Origin: Pseudomonas sp. N040
GTDB taxonomy: Bacteria > Pseudomonadota > Gammaproteobacteria > Pseudomonadales > Pseudomonadaceae
DNA length: 64,000 nucleotides
Reading direction: 5' to 3'
Assembly: GCF_015637705.1 (NCBI RefSeq)
Contig: NZ_JADOBE010000004.1
Location: forward strand, 248,001 to 312,000
The position numbers and the translations under genes were made by a program. Of this stretch, positions 8,976 to 19,510 are shown one piece after another. The notes beneath the pieces are model-generated. The model saw only the letters and a list, made by a program, of their open reading frames with translations. It made no database searches and had not been told where the DNA came from. How positions within the stretch are numbered: position 1 is the stretch's first letter; every line of letters begins with the position of its first letter.

Positions 8976-11312
8976 ATGGACAACATCAACCAGCGCATCG
9001 CCGCCGAACTCTCCGCTCTGGCCAATAGCCGGGTTCTACCGCAGCAGGTTGCGGCCGCCGTGGCGCTGCTCGACGAAGGCTCCACCGTGCCGTTCATCGC
9101 CCGTTACCGCAAGGAAGTGACCGGCAGCCTCGACGACACCCAGCTGCGCCACCTGGAAGAACGCCTGCGCTACCTGCGCGAACTGGACGAACGCCGCGCG
9201 GCGATCCTCGCCAGCATCGATGAGCAGGGCAAGCTGACCGCCGAGCTGACCCGCGAGATCAACCTCGCCGAGACCAAAACGCGCCTGGAAGATTTGTACC
9301 TGCCGTACAAGCAGAAACGCCGCACCAAGGGCCAGATCGCCCTGGAAGCCGGCCTCGGCGCGCTGGCCGATGCGCTGTTCAACGACCCGACGCTGAACCC
9401 GGAAGAACAGGCCGCGCGCTTCGTCGACGCCGAGAAAGGCGTGGCCGATGTGAAGGCCGCCCTCGAAGGCGCCAAGTACATCCTCATGGAGCGCTTTGCC
9501 GAAGACGCCACCCTGCTGGAGAAGCTGCGCAGCTTCCTCAAGCAGGAAGCCACCCTCAGCGCCAGACTGCTGCCGGGCAAGGAACAGGAAGGCGCCAAGT
9601 TCAGTGACTACTTCGAGCATGACGAGCCGCTGCGCAGCGTACCCTCGCACCGCGCCCTGGCCATCTTCCGCGGCCGCAACGAGGGTGTGCTCAGCGCCAG
9701 CCTGAAAGTCGGCGACGAAGCCCCGGGCAGCATGCACCCCGGCGAAGGCATGATCGGCGAGCGCTTTGGCATCACCAATCAAGGCCGCGCCGCCGACAAG
9801 TGGCTGAGCGAAGTAGTGCGCTGGACCTGGAAGGTCAAGCTCTACACCCACCTGGAAACCGACCTGTTCGGCGAACTGCGCGAGCAGGCCGAGAGCGAGG
9901 CGATCAACGTCTTCGCGCGCAACCTGCACGACCTGCTGCTGGCCGCCCCGGCCGGCCCGCGCGCCACCCTAGGCCTCGACCCCGGTCTGCGCACCGGTTG
10001 CAAAGTGGCGGTGGTGGATGCCACCGGCAAGCTGCTGGATACCGCCACCGTCTACCCGCACGTACCGCACAACCGCTGGGACGAAACGCTGGCTGTACTG
10101 GGCAAGCTTTGCGCCAAACACCGCGTCGAACTGATCGCCATCGGCAACGGTACCGCCAGCCGGGAGTCCGACAAGTTGGCCATCGAACTGATCAAACTGC
10201 TGCCGGAACTGAAAATGACCAAAGTCATGGTCAGCGAAGCCGGTGCCTCGGTGTATTCGGCCTCGGAACTGGCGGCCAGGGAATTCCCCGAGCTGGACGT
10301 ATCCATCCGCGGCGCCGTGTCCATCGCCCGCCGCCTGCAGGACCCGCTGGCCGAACTGGTGAAGATCGAGCCGAAATCCATCGGTGTCGGCCAGTACCAG
10401 CACGACGTCTCCCAGCTGCAACTGGCGCGCTCGCTGGATGCGGTGATCGAGGATTGCGTGAACGCCGTCGGCGTCGACCTGAACACCGCTTCCGCCGCGC
10501 TGCTGGCGCGCATCTCCGGCCTGAACAGCACGCTGGCGCAGAACATCGTCGCCCACCGCGATGCGCATGGCGCGTTCAGGACCCGCGATGCACTCAAGCA
10601 GGTGCCGCGTCTGGGTGAGAAAACCTACGTGCTGGCCGCCGGCTTCCTGCGCGTGATGAATGGCGACAACCCGCTGGATGCCTCGGCCGTGCACCCGGAA
10701 ACCTACCCGCTGGTGCAACGCATCGCCGCCGATACCGGCCGCGACATCCGTTCGCTGATCGGCGATTCCGGCTTCCTCAAGCGCCTCGACCCCAAGCAGT
10801 TCACCGACGAAAACTTCGGCCTGCCGACCGTCACCGACATCCTCAAGGAACTCGACAAGCCCGGCCGTGACCCGCGTCCGGAGTTCAAGACCGCCGAGTT
10901 CCAGGACGGCGTCGAGAGCCTCAAGGACCTCAAGCCGGGCATGATTCTCGAAGGCGTGGTGACCAACGTCACCAACTTCGGCGCCTTCGTCGACATCGGC
11001 GTGCATCAGGATGGGCTGGTGCATATCAGTGCGCTGTCGGAGAAGTTCGTCAAGGACCCCTACGAAGTGGTCAAGGCCGGCGATATCGTCAAGGTCAAGG
11101 TCATGGAGGTGGACATCCCGCGCGCGCGCGTCGGTCTGTCGATGCGCATGAGCGATACCCCCGGCGAAAAGGCCGAAGGCCCCCGTGGCGGCGCACAGAA
11201 CCGTGGCAATGCGCCACGCACGGAACGGCACTCGGCACAGGACAAACCGGCGCCGGTGAATGCCGGCATGGCCGCACTGTTCGCCGGCGCCAAGCAACTG
11301 AAGAAACGCTGA
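8976..11312 (+). CDS. tex: Tex transcription accessory protein
   Basis: A 778-residue nucleic-acid-binding protein related to eukaryotic Spt6. In order it shows the helical N-terminal region ([20 protein letters not shown], about 27-46), a YqgF/RNase H-like core ([17 protein letters not shown], about 330), helix-hairpin-helix units ([17 protein letters not shown] onwards, about 500-560) and a C-terminal S1 domain ([19 protein letters not shown], about 655-725), then a disordered basic tail. Length is typical of Pseudomonas Tex. The frame is open upstream to 8886, but the ATG at 8976 starts [12 protein letters not shown] as in relatives. A 5' leader of about 70 bases lies behind the TATAAT at 8891. 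Confidence 0.96.
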   Translation: MDNINQRIAAELSALANSRVLPQQVAAAVALLDEGSTVPFIARYRKEVTGSLDDTQLRHLEERLRYLRELDERRAAILASIDEQGKLTAELTREINLAETKTRLEDLYLPYKQKRRTKGQIALEAGLGALADALFNDPTLNPEEQAARFVDAEKGVADVKAALEGAKYILMERFAEDATLLEKLRSFLKQEATLSARLLPGKEQEGAKFSDYFEHDEPLRSVPSHRALAIFRGRNEGVLSASLKVGDEAPGSMHPGEGMIGERFGITNQGRAADKWLSEVVRWTWKVKLYTHLETDLFGELREQAESEAINVFARNLHDLLLAAPAGPRATLGLDPGLRTGCKVAVVDATGKLLDTATVYPHVPHNRWDETLAVLGKLCAKHRVELIAIGNGTASRESDKLAIELIKLLPELKMTKVMVSEAGASVYSASELAAREFPELDVSIRGAVSIARRLQDPLAELVKIEPKSIGVGQYQHDVSQLQLARSLDAVIEDCVNAVGVDLNTASAALLARISGLNSTLAQNIVAHRDAHGAFRTRDALKQVPRLGEKTYVLAAGFLRVMNGDNPLDASAVHPETYPLVQRIAADTGRDIRSLIGDSGFLKRLDPKQFTDENFGLPTVTDILKELDKPGRDPRPEFKTAEFQDGVESLKDLKPGMILEGVVTNVTNFGAFVDIGVHQDGLVHISALSEKFVKDPYEVVKAGDIVKVKVMEVDIPRARVGLSMRMSDTPGEKAEGPRGGAQNRGNAPRTERHSAQDKPAPVNAGMAALFAGAKQLKKR

Positions 11313-11325
11313 AGGAGAGCGCCCG

Positions 11326-11709
11326 ATGGAGATGCCGGACAGCTACAAGCACAGCGCCTTCACCGCCCTGCTCGGCTGCGAGCTGCTCAGTCTGGGCGAC
11401 GGCACTGCCGAACTGCGGCTGGGCATGCGCGAGGAACTGCGCAACCGCGGCGGCAAGCTGCACGGCGGGGCGATCTTCACCCTGGTCGACGTGGCCATGG
11501 GCCTGGCCTGCTCGGCCAGCCATGGCTTTGATGAACACAGCGTGACGCTGGAATGCAAGATCAACTACTTGCGTGGCGTGGCCGAGGGCGACGTGCTTTG
11601 CCGCGCCCGCGTGCTGCATGCCGGGCGGCGCACGCTGATGGTCGAGGCCGAGGTGCTGCAGGGCGGCAAGCTGGTAGCCAAGGCCACCGGGACGTTCGCC
11701 AGGGTCTGA
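11326..11709 (+). CDS. PaaI-type hotdog-fold thioesterase
   Basis: A 127-residue single hotdog-domain protein. The family signature [20 protein letters not shown] (residues about 43-62) contains the HGG and downstream Asp used by acyl-CoA thioesterases of the PaaI group. The physiological substrate cannot be read from sequence. The ATG at 11326 follows AAGGAGAG by 6 bases. It sits 13 bases after tex, probably in the same transcript, and the same neighbour pair occurs in other Pseudomonas. Confidence 0.88.
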   Translation: MEMPDSYKHSAFTALLGCELLSLGDGTAELRLGMREELRNRGGKLHGGAIFTLVDVAMGLACSASHGFDEHSVTLECKINYLRGVAEGDVLCRARVLHAGRRTLMVEAEVLQGGKLVAKATGTFARV

Positions 11710-11794
11710 AGCCACCGCCAGCCAACCCGCCCGGCAGGCTTGCAGACGCGAGCCTTCGCCCCCATATTGTTCGGCCATGTTCAAGGAGCTCACC

Positions 11795-13381
11795 GTGAGC
11801 GATCTCTACGCCCTTCGCCTTGCGCTGCTTAACGAGCCTGCCAACCTGCCCCTGCTGCGCCAGTGCCTGCACGGCATCGAGCGCGAGTGCCTGCGCGTCG
11901 ACAGCCATGGCCAGCTGGCCCTGACCCCGCACCCGCAGGCGCTGGGCTCAGCCCTGACCCATGCACAGATCACCACCGACTACTCGGAATCACTGCTGGA
12001 GTTCATCACTCCGGCCGAAGCCGACCCGGCGGAAACCCTCGCCGACCTGGAGCGCATCCATCGCTTCGCCTACAGCAAGCTCGGCGCTGAGTACCTGTGG
12101 AGCCCGTCGATGCCCTGCCCGCTGCCGGCCGAGGAAGACATTCCGATCGCCCGCTATGGCAGCTCGAATATCGGCAAGCTGAAGTATGTCTATCGCAAGG
12201 GCCTGGCCCTGCGCTACGGCAAGGCCATGCAGTGCATTGCCGGCATCCACTACAACTTTTCCCTGCCCAGCACCCTCTGGCCGCTGCTGCAGGCGGCCGA
12301 CGGCGACAGCGGCAGCAGCACCGACTACCAGTCGGCCAGCTATATCGCGCTGATCCGCAATTTCCGCCGCTACAGCTGGCTGCTGATGTACCTGTTCGGC
12401 TCCTCGCCGGTGCTCGACGCCGGCTTCCTGCGCGGCCGCCAGCACGAATTGCAGCAGCTCGACCGCGATACCCTGTACCTGCCCTGGGCGACCAGCCTGC
12501 GCATGAGCGACCTGGGTTACCAGAACAACGCCCAGGCCGGCCTGACCCCCTGCTACAACGACCTGGCCAGCTACACCAGCAGCCTGCGCGCGGCGGTCTC
12601 GACGCCCTACCCGGAATACGTGGCGCTGGGCACCAAGACTGCGGACGGTGAATGGCAGCAGCTGAACACCAACGTGCTGCAGATCGAGAACGAGTACTAC
12701 TCGAGCATCCGCCCCAAGCGCGTGACCAACAGCGGCGAGCGGCCGATCCAGGCCCTGCTCGCGCGCGGCGTGCAATATGTGGAAGTGCGCTGCCTGGACA
12801 TCAACCCGTTCCAGCCGCTGGGTATCGACCTGGAAGAGGCACGCTTCCTCGATGCCTTCCTGCTGTTCTGTGCCTTTGCGGAAAGCCCAAGCCTGGGTGG
12901 CGCGGAGTGCCGCGACTGCACGACGAACTTCCTCAAGGTGGTCAAGGAAGGTCGCCGGCCCGGCCTGCACCTGCAGCGCCAGGGTGAACCCGTGCTGCTG
13001 CAGGAGTGGGCTGGCCAGCTGCTCGACAGCATTGCCGACACGGCCCGCCTGCTCGACCAGGCACACGCCTCCACGGAACACGCAAGCGCCCTGCAGGCAC
13101 AGCGCGACAAGGTTGCCGATGCCGCGCTGACACCCTCGGCACAGGTGCTGGCCGTGCTCCGCCAACGCCAGGAAAGTTTCCAGCAGTTTGCCCTGCGCCA
13201 GAGCCAGGAGCATGCCCGCTACTTCCGCCGCCAGCCGCTGAGCAGCGACCAGCAGCAGGCCTTCGAAGCACTGGCCCGGCAGTCCCTGGCCGAGCAGGCC
13301 GCCATTGAACACAGCGATGCGCAGCCGTTCGATGCGTTCGTGGCCGCCTATCAGGCCAGCATCACTGGTCAGCCGGCCTGA
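11795..13381 (+). CDS. gshA: Glutamate--cysteine ligase
   Basis: The 528-residue enzyme makes gamma-glutamylcysteine from glutamate, cysteine and ATP, the first step of glutathione synthesis. It belongs to the gamma-proteobacterial class: [10 protein letters not shown] near residue 27, [14 protein letters not shown], the [12 protein letters not shown] block and [18 protein letters not shown] chose GTG at 11795 because AAGGAG lies 6 bases upstream and [12 protein letters not shown] matches the usual start; an in-frame ATG at 11777 would add six residues and overlaps the ribosome-binding site. Length matches the Pseudomonas enzyme. It seems to be a separate unit from the thioesterase gene 85 bases upstream. 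Confidence 0.95.
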   Translation: MSDLYALRLALLNEPANLPLLRQCLHGIERECLRVDSHGQLALTPHPQALGSALTHAQITTDYSESLLEFITPAEADPAETLADLERIHRFAYSKLGAEYLWSPSMPCPLPAEEDIPIARYGSSNIGKLKYVYRKGLALRYGKAMQCIAGIHYNFSLPSTLWPLLQAADGDSGSSTDYQSASYIALIRNFRRYSWLLMYLFGSSPVLDAGFLRGRQHELQQLDRDTLYLPWATSLRMSDLGYQNNAQAGLTPCYNDLASYTSSLRAAVSTPYPEYVALGTKTADGEWQQLNTNVLQIENEYYSSIRPKRVTNSGERPIQALLARGVQYVEVRCLDINPFQPLGIDLEEARFLDAFLLFCAFAESPSLGGAECRDCTTNFLKVVKEGRRPGLHLQRQGEPVLLQEWAGQLLDSIADTARLLDQAHASTEHASALQAQRDKVADAALTPSAQVLAVLRQRQESFQQFALRQSQEHARYFRRQPLSSDQQQAFEALARQSLAEQAAIEHSDAQPFDAFVAAYQASITGQPA

Positions 13382-13493
13382 GCGAAAAAACCAATAGGCC
13401 GTCACAGAATTGCCTGCCGGGCCACGCCGGCGGGTTACGGCTGGGGCGGCTGCGCGGCTATGCTCGGCGCATCGCCACTCGACGAGCCGCAAC

Positions 13494-13700
13494 ATGCCTC
13501 ACGCCCAGCGCGCAGAAGACCAGCAGTGGAGCCTGGAAAGCCTGAACAAGGCATACCAGCAGGGCTACATGGCCGGCCTCACCGGCCGCTCGCCGAGCCA
13601 GCAGCCTTATCCGGCAGAGGTGCTGGGCGCCGCCTGGGAAGCCGGCCTGGCTGACGGGCAGGAGCAGGCACTGCTCCTGCCCAAGGCGAAAAGTGCCTGA
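13494..13700 (+). CDS. Ribosome modulation factor-like small protein
   Basis: A 68-residue protein with the RMF pattern: LNKAYQQGYMAGLTGRS followed by PYP and a WEAGLADG end (about residues 17-58), parallel to the E. coli RMF signature with 'RGYQAGIAGRS' and 'WREAMED'. RMF dimerises 70S ribosomes in stationary phase. This copy is shorter of basic residues and longer at both ends than classic RMF, so it may be a paralogue with a different role. The ATG at 13494 is preferred over upstream codons whose extension has no similarity. It lies between gshA and the convergent argA. Confidence 0.75.
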   Translation: MPHAQRAEDQQWSLESLNKAYQQGYMAGLTGRSPSQQPYPAEVLGAAWEAGLADGQEQALLLPKAKSA

Positions 13701-13804
13701 CGGCGCCGATACCGATGCCGAACCGCTGCAGATAGCGACACGCTGGCTATCGCCACGCTCAACCCACCTTCACGCGGCGCAACCCCCATCCTGCGGATCC
13801 GGCG

Positions 13805-15103
13805 CTACAAGGCCTTCTCGAACACCTGCGAATTGCGCTGGAAGTTGTACAGCGAGGCCCGCGCCACCGGCAGGCGTTCCACCGAGCTGGGCTGGAAGCC
13901 GCGCTCGCGGAACCAGTGCGCGGTGCGCGTGGTCAGCACGAACAGGGTCTTCAGGCCCATCGCCCGAGCGCGCTGCTCGATGCGCTCGAGCAGCTCGTCG
14001 CCACGCCCGCCGTGGCGGTAATCCGCACTTACCGCCAGGCAGGCCAGCTCGCCCGAATCCGACTCGTTGATCCGGTACAGCGCGGCGCAGGCGATGATCA
14101 GCCCGTCGCGCTCGACGATGCTGAACTGGCCGATCTCGCGCTCGAGCACCTCGCGCGAACGGCGCACCAGGATGCCCTGCTCTTCCAGCGGAGTGATCAG
14201 GTCGATCAGGCCGCCGACATCCTCGATGGTCGCCTCGCGCAGCGACTCGAACTGCTCCTGGTCGACCAGCGTGCCGCTGCCGTCGCGGGTAAACAGTTCG
14301 GTGAGCAGCGAGCCGTCCTCGGCATAGCTGACCATGTGACTGCGCTTGACCCCGCCGCGACAGGCCTGCGCCGCCGCATCCAGCAACTCGGCCTGGTAGC
14401 TGCTGCCGAGCCGGGCCAGGTGGGCCGGCACCTGCTGCGGCCGCAGCTCGCGCACCAGCCGGCCCTGCTCGTCGAGCAAACCGGCTTCGCTGCCGAACAG
14501 CACCAGCTTGTCCGCCGCCAGCTCGATGGCCGCGCGGGTAGCCACGTCCTCGCAGGCCAGGTTGAAGATCTCCCCGGTCGGCGAATAGCCCAGCGGCGAC
14601 AGCAGCACGATGCTGCGCTCATCCAGCAGCCGGCTGATGCCCTTGCGGTCGATGCGCCGCACTTCGCCGGTATGGTGGTAATCCACCCCGTCGAGCACCC
14701 CGATCGGCCGTGCGGTAACCAGGTTGCCGCCGGCCACGCGCAGCCGCGAACCCTGCATCGGCGACGAGGCCATGTCCATCGACAGCCGCGCCTCGATGGC
14801 GATGCGCAACTGGCCGACCGCATCGATCACGCAGTCCAGGGTCGGCCCGTCGGTGATCCGCAGGTCGCGATGATAGTGCGCGGTCAGCCCGCGCTCGGCC
14901 AGGCGTGCCTGGATCTGCGGACGCGAGCCATGCACCAGCACCAGGCGCACGCCAAGGCTGTGCAGCAACACCAGGTCATGCACGATGTTGCCGAAATTCG
15001 GATGTTCGATACCGTCACCAGGCAACATGACCACGAAGGTGCAGTCCCGATGGGCGTTGATGTAGGGGGTGGCGTGACGCAGCCAGTTGACGTAGTCGTG
15101 CAT
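13805..15103 (-). CDS. argA: N-acetylglutamate synthase
   Basis: The 432-residue enzyme acetylates glutamate with acetyl-CoA, the first step of arginine synthesis. An amino-acid-kinase-like domain comes first (VLVHGSRPQIQARL, about 65-80; GDMASS-type loops; LGYSPTGEIFNLACEDVA), followed by a GNAT acetyltransferase domain (about 290-430; LAVSADYRHGGRGDELLERIE binds acetyl-CoA). The ATG at 15101-15103 gives MHDYVNWLRHATPYINAHR, the usual start; an upstream in-frame extension runs into the GC-rich repeat. Length equals the P. aeruginosa enzyme. argE lies just upstream on the same strand, so both arginine genes may be co-regulated. Confidence 0.96.
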   Translation of the reverse strand: MHDYVNWLRHATPYINAHRDCTFVVMLPGDGIEHPNFGNIVHDLVLLHSLGVRLVLVHGSRPQIQARLAERGLTAHYHRDLRITDGPTLDCVIDAVGQLRIAIEARLSMDMASSPMQGSRLRVAGGNLVTARPIGVLDGVDYHHTGEVRRIDRKGISRLLDERSIVLLSPLGYSPTGEIFNLACEDVATRAAIELAADKLVLFGSEAGLLDEQGRLVRELRPQQVPAHLARLGSSYQAELLDAAAQACRGGVKRSHMVSYAEDGSLLTELFTRDGSGTLVDQEQFESLREATIEDVGGLIDLITPLEEQGILVRRSREVLEREIGQFSIVERDGLIIACAALYRINESDSGELACLAVSADYRHGGRGDELLERIEQRARAMGLKTLFVLTTRTAHWFRERGFQPSSVERLPVARASLYNFQRNSQVFEKAL

Positions 15104-15127
15104 GGATAAACCTGTGTGGCGAGTCCT

Positions 15128-15222
15128 GAGTCTCCCCTCGCGCGCTGGCGGGAAAGGGGCCGGGGGAGAAGGCGCTGGCCACCCGCTCCCCAACCCTCTC
15201 CCGGGCATGGGAGAGGGGGTAG
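15128..15222. repeat. C/G-rich intergenic repeat between argE and argA
   Basis: The stretch is built from CCCTCTCCCGGG and GGGAGAGGG words that pair with each other (around 15195-15220). A near relative occupies 42931-43013 between gcvH and gcvP. It is a known kind of Pseudomonas intergenic repeat and contains no gene. Confidence 0.55.
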
Positions 15223-15269
15223 TCCGTAGTCATCGTCGCAACAAGGCAGACTCTCCGCTCATTTCGGGC

Positions 15270-16409
15270 TCACAGGCAGTAATGCTGTATCAGGTCACGC
15301 AACAGGCGCACGGTCGGTTCGATCCGCGCCATCTCCAGGTATTCGTCCGGCTGGTGGGCACAGGCAATGTCGCCCGGGCCGAGCACGATGGTCTCGCAGC
15401 CAAGCTGCTGAAGATACGGGGCTTCGGTGCCGAAGGCCACCGCTTCTGCGGCATGCCCGGTCAGCCGTTCGGCCAGGCGCACCAGCTCGCAGTCCGCCGC
15501 CTGCTCGAACGGCGGCACGCCGGGAAACAGCGGGGCATAGTCGATGCGCACCTGGTGGCGTTCGGCCAAGGGCTGCAGTTTGGCGCGGATGGCGGCCCGC
15601 AACTGCTGCGGATCCATGCCCGGCAGCGGGCGCAAGTCGAACTCCAGCGAGCACTGGCCACAGATGCGGTTGGGATTGTCGCCGCCATGGATGCAGCCGA
15701 AGTTGAGGGTCGGCTGTGGCACGCTGAACTGCGGATTATTGAACGCTTGCTGCCATTGCCGGCGCAGCGTCATCAGCTCGCCGATACTGGCGTGCATGGC
15801 CTCCAACGCACTGTGTCCAAGGCTCGGATCCGATGAGTGACCACTTTGCCCGTGGATATCGATGCGCTCCATCATCACCCCCTTGTGCAGGCGAATCGGG
15901 CGCAAGCCGGTGGGTTCGCCGATCACCGCCGCGCGTCCCAGCGGGCGACCGGCATCTGCCAGGGCGCGCGCGCCGGACATCGAGCTCTCTTCGTCGCAGG
16001 TCGCCAGAATCAGCAGCGGCTGGCGAAACGGGTGCTCCAGCAGGCCTTGCACGGCTTCGATCACCAGCGCAAAGAAGCCTTTCATGTCGCAACTGCCGAG
16101 ACCGTACCAGCGCCCGTCGCGCTCGCTCAGGCCCAGCGGATTGGAGCGCCACAGGGCCTCGTCAAACGGCACGGTATCGCTATGCCCGGCCAGCACCAGG
16201 CCACCCGGCCCCTGACCACGACTGGCGAGCAGGTTGAACTTGCCTGGCTGGACCTCTTGCAGTTCACAGGTAAAGCCCAGTTCGCCGAGCCAGCCGGCCA
16301 GCAATTCGACCACCGCCCGGTTGGACTGATCCAGCGCCGGCTGGGTGCAGCTGACCGAGGGCGCGGCGAGCAGCGCGGCAAAGCGTTGTGGCAATGAAGG
16401 AAGGGGCAT
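15270..16409 (-). CDS. argE: Acetylornithine deacetylase (M20 peptidase family)
   Basis: A 379-residue zinc/cobalt-dependent hydrolase that removes acetate from N2-acetylornithine in arginine synthesis. M20 signatures are present in order: metal-binding H in VLAGHSDTVPFD (about residue 79), GLGSCDMKGF (D ligand), the general-base/ligand pair in ATCDEESSMSG, and the C-terminal LGPGDIACAHQPDEYLE with the last metal His. A lid/dimerisation domain lies between (about 175-290). The ATG at 16407-16409 follows GGAG at normal spacing; the upstream frame extension is not conserved. Confidence 0.95.
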   Translation of the reverse strand: MPLPSLPQRFAALLAAPSVSCTQPALDQSNRAVVELLAGWLGELGFTCELQEVQPGKFNLLASRGQGPGGLVLAGHSDTVPFDEALWRSNPLGLSERDGRWYGLGSCDMKGFFALVIEAVQGLLEHPFRQPLLILATCDEESSMSGARALADAGRPLGRAAVIGEPTGLRPIRLHKGVMMERIDIHGQSGHSSDPSLGHSALEAMHASIGELMTLRRQWQQAFNNPQFSVPQPTLNFGCIHGGDNPNRICGQCSLEFDLRPLPGMDPQQLRAAIRAKLQPLAERHQVRIDYAPLFPGVPPFEQAADCELVRLAERLTGHAAEAVAFGTEAPYLQQLGCETIVLGPGDIACAHQPDEYLEMARIEPTVRLLRDLIQHYCL

Positions 16410-16575
16410 TACGCAACTCCACAAGAGCGCTGGCCCGGCATGCCGCCCGTCCAGCGCAAAATAAACACCAGGCAAGTCTTGCGGAATTGACCCGCGTCAG
16501 CAATCGCAGGCAGCGGAACCGTAACGATTCTGCCATAATTCGCCCCCCTACCCATCCCACGGTTAGTACTCCTTC

Positions 16576-18048
16576 ATGTTCGAGTTCATCAGCAGCCTTA
16601 ATCCCGCTCTGGTCATCAGCCTGGTTCTGGCCTTGGTCTTTGTCCTGACTTTCGAGTTCATCAACGGCTTTCATGACACCGCCAATGCGGTGGCGACGGT
16701 GATCTACACCAATGCCATGCCCTCCCACATCGCCGTGATTGCTTCGGGCATCTGCAATTTTCTGGGTGTATTGCTGGGTGGCGTCGGCGTGGCGTATGCC
16801 ATCGTCCACTTGCTCCCGGTCGAGCTGCTGATCAATGCCAATGCCACCTACGGCCTGGTCATGGTGTTCTCGCTGCTCAGCGCCGCCATTATCTGGAACC
16901 TCGGTACCTGGTATCTGGGCATTCCCGCTTCCAGCTCACACACCCTGATCGGCTCTATCCTCGGAGTCGGCCTGGGCAACGCACTGATCAGTGATATTGC
17001 CGTAGCCGATGGGGTCAACTGGCAGAAAGCCATCGACATTGCCATTTCGCTGGTCGCCTCGCCGCTGGCCGGTTTCCTGGTGGCGGGACTGGTGCTGCTG
17101 GGCCTGAAGTGGCTGCGCCAACATTCCAAGATGCACTTCAAACCCGACCAGCGACTGCAGGCTGATGGCAAGAAGCACCCGCCGTTCTGGAGTCGCGTCA
17201 CCCTGATCGCCTCGTCCATGGGCTTGAGCTTCGTGCATGGCTCCAACGACGGCCAGAAAGGCATCGGCCTGCTCATGCTGGTGCTGATCGGTATAGTCCC
17301 GGCGCAGTTCGTCCTCGATCTCGACAGCAGCACCTACCAGATCGAGCGCACCCGCGACGCCGCCGAGCACCTGCTGCAGTTCTACCAGCGGCATGACGAC
17401 TCGCTGGGCGAGTACCTCTCGCTGGGCAAGAATGGCAACACCGAGATGCCCAAGCAGTTTCGCTGCGATCCAGCCATGACCGGCCCGACCATCGCCGCAC
17501 TGCTCAATGACCTGAAGGGCGTCACTGACTACAAGCAGATGGCCCCCGAAGTACGCCCGCAAGTGCGCCGCTACCTGCTGTGCCTGGATGACACCGCGAA
17601 AAAGGTCGGCAAGCTGAGCAGCCTGGACTCGAAGGAAAAGGCCGATCTGGACAAACTGCGCAAGGACCTGGCCGCCACCACCGAATACGCCCCGACCTGG
17701 GTGATCTTCGCCGTGGCTCTGGCACTGGGCATCGGCACCATGGTCGGCTGGAAACGCGTGGTGCTGACCGTGGGCGAGAAGATCGGCCGCCAGGGCATGA
17801 CTTACGCTCAGGGCATGAGCGCCCAGATCACCGCCACCGCCGCCATCGGCCTGGCCACCGCCTACGGCCTGCCGGTCTCCACCACCCACGTACTGTCCTC
17901 GGGCGTGGCGGGCACCATGGTGGCCAACAAGAGCGGGCTGCAGTTTGATACAGTGCGCAACATCCTGATCGCCTGGGTATTGACCCTGCCGGTGACCATT
18001 GGCCTGGCGGCCGGGCTGTTCTGGATCAGCGTCCAACTCTTCGTCTAG
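16576..18048 (+). CDS. pit: PitA-type low-affinity phosphate transporter
   Basis: A 490-residue polytopic membrane protein of the PiT family. The duplicated family motif is visible as FEFINGFHDTANAVAT (about residues 27-42) and GLSFVHGSNDGQKGIG (about 216-231). Two blocks of about five helices are separated by a hydrophilic stretch of about 120 residues (about 250-380), longer than in E. coli PitA loops but usual in Pseudomonas members. It imports inorganic phosphate with a divalent metal, driven by protons. The DUF47 regulator gene that often accompanies pit is not next to it here. A hairpin terminator follows. Confidence 0.93.
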   Translation: MFEFISSLNPALVISLVLALVFVLTFEFINGFHDTANAVATVIYTNAMPSHIAVIASGICNFLGVLLGGVGVAYAIVHLLPVELLINANATYGLVMVFSLLSAAIIWNLGTWYLGIPASSSHTLIGSILGVGLGNALISDIAVADGVNWQKAIDIAISLVASPLAGFLVAGLVLLGLKWLRQHSKMHFKPDQRLQADGKKHPPFWSRVTLIASSMGLSFVHGSNDGQKGIGLLMLVLIGIVPAQFVLDLDSSTYQIERTRDAAEHLLQFYQRHDDSLGEYLSLGKNGNTEMPKQFRCDPAMTGPTIAALLNDLKGVTDYKQMAPEVRPQVRRYLLCLDDTAKKVGKLSSLDSKEKADLDKLRKDLAATTEYAPTWVIFAVALALGIGTMVGWKRVVLTVGEKIGRQGMTYAQGMSAQITATAAIGLATAYGLPVSTTHVLSSGVAGTMVANKSGLQFDTVRNILIAWVLTLPVTIGLAAGLFWISVQLFV

Positions 18049-18067
18049 TCGGTAGCACCAAATCTCA

Positions 18068-18092
18068 AGGCCGCCTCCGGGCGGCCTCGTCG
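18068..18092 (+). terminator. Terminator after pit
   Basis: AGGCCGCC (18068-18075), loop TCCG and GGCGGCCT (18080-18087) form a perfect 8-bp stem, followed by CGTCGTCTTT, a weak T tract. It lies 20 bases after the pit stop. Confidence 0.65.
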
Positions 18093-18109
18093 TCTTTGCG
18101 GAGCACCAA

Positions 18110-19474
18110 ATGCCCAAAGAAACTGAAATAAAACTGCGCGCCAGCCGGGCCACCCTGCTAGCCCTGCGTGAGCATCCGCTGCTGAAGAAGCGCAACAAAT
18201 CCGGCTGGCAGCAGCACGAATTGTTCAATCAGTACTTCGACACCCCGGCCCGCGACCTGGCCGGGGCCAAAGTGGCACTGCGCCTGCGCCGTGATGGCGA
18301 GCAGATCATCCAGACCCTGAAAAGCCGCGGCCAGAGCGTGGCCGGGCTGTCCGAGCGCAACGAATGGGACTGGTACCTGGACAAGGCCGAACTGGATCTG
18401 GGCAAGCTGGATGACAGCTGCTGGCCGGCCAGCCTGGCAAACCTCGACAAAGCCAGCCTGCAGCCGGTGTTTTCCACCGACTTCCTGCGCGAGAAAGCCG
18501 ATATTGCCTGGGGCCGTGGCAAGGCCAAAGTAGCCATCGAGGCCGCGCTTGACCTGGGCAAGGTGTGTACCGGCCCGCAGCAGGAAGAAATCTGCGAGCT
18601 GGAACTGGAGCTGCGCGAAGGTGAACCGGCAGCCCTGCTTGAGCTGGCCATCGAACTGGCCGCCGACCTGCCACTGATGCCGTGCGACATCAGCAAGGCC
18701 GAGCGCGGTTATCGCCTGTTTGACAGCAACAGCTACAGCCTGAGCTTGCCGGCAACCGAACTGCAGCCCGAGCAGGCGCTGGACGACGTGTTTGCCGCAC
18801 TGGCCTGGCAGCTGCTCGGCAACAGCCAGCGCCTGGCCGAGCAGTACCGCTTCAACAGCCACTGGAAACTGCTGGAACAGTGGCTGCAGCAACTGACCGA
18901 CTTGCGCGCCCTGCTCGCCAGCCTGGGCCAGGCCGCGCCACGCGCCAGCAGCCATGCCTTGCGTGAAGCACTGGATGCGCTGCTCAAGGATTGGCGTCCG
19001 TTGCTGCTGGCTGGCCAGCACGACGACCAGCTGCGCCAGCAGGCGCCTGAGCGCTTCGCCAGCGAACTGGACAACACGCGCTGGGGGCTGTTTTCCCTGC
19101 AGGCGTCACTCTGGCTGCTGCAACGCGGCTGGATCACTGCGCGCAATGCACGCGGTAACCGTCAGGGCCAGGCACCCATTGGCAAATGGCTGCCACGCCT
19201 GCTCGCCGAGGAGGCCAACGACCTGCAGCTCAGGCGCTATCAGCAGCAACCCGAAGACCTCGCCGAGCAACTGCCGCGCATCGAACGCCTGCTCGCCTGG
19301 CTGCGTCTGGCGCGCCAGATGCTGGAGCTGCCGGAAGTCGACCGCCTGTACGGCGAACTGCTCAAGCTGGAAGCGCTCGCGCAGCAGCCGCTCAACCCCG
19401 AGCAGTTGGCCGCACGCAGCCTGCAGGCCCATACTGTGAGCACGCTGCGCGCCTGGAAGAGCCTGGTGCGCTAG
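18110..19474 (+). CDS. CYTH (and CHAD-like) domain protein, putative inorganic triphosphatase
   Basis: The 454-residue product starts MPKETEIKLR, containing the ExExK motif (E4, E6, K8) of CYTH tunnel-fold enzymes. The N-terminal half (about 1-200) keeps the alternating charged strands (ALRLRRDGEQIIQTLKSRG; EWDWYL). The C-terminal half (about 220-450) is helical and rich in His/Arg/Lys and Leu, in the manner of CHAD domains that bind polyphosphate. E. coli YgiF (433 residues) has this architecture and is a tripolyphosphatase. The location directly after the phosphate carrier fits a role in polyphosphate metabolism, but that is inference. Confidence 0.85.
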   Translation: MPKETEIKLRASRATLLALREHPLLKKRNKSGWQQHELFNQYFDTPARDLAGAKVALRLRRDGEQIIQTLKSRGQSVAGLSERNEWDWYLDKAELDLGKLDDSCWPASLANLDKASLQPVFSTDFLREKADIAWGRGKAKVAIEAALDLGKVCTGPQQEEICELELELREGEPAALLELAIELAADLPLMPCDISKAERGYRLFDSNSYSLSLPATELQPEQALDDVFAALAWQLLGNSQRLAEQYRFNSHWKLLEQWLQQLTDLRALLASLGQAAPRASSHALREALDALLKDWRPLLLAGQHDDQLRQQAPERFASELDNTRWGLFSLQASLWLLQRGWITARNARGNRQGQAPIGKWLPRLLAEEANDLQLRRYQQQPEDLAEQLPRIERLLAWLRLARQMLELPEVDRLYGELLKLEALAQQPLNPEQLAARSLQAHTVSTLRAWKSLVR

Positions 19475-19510
19475 CGCTGCAACGTTGGCCGCAATGACCG
19501 AGGAAGCCCC

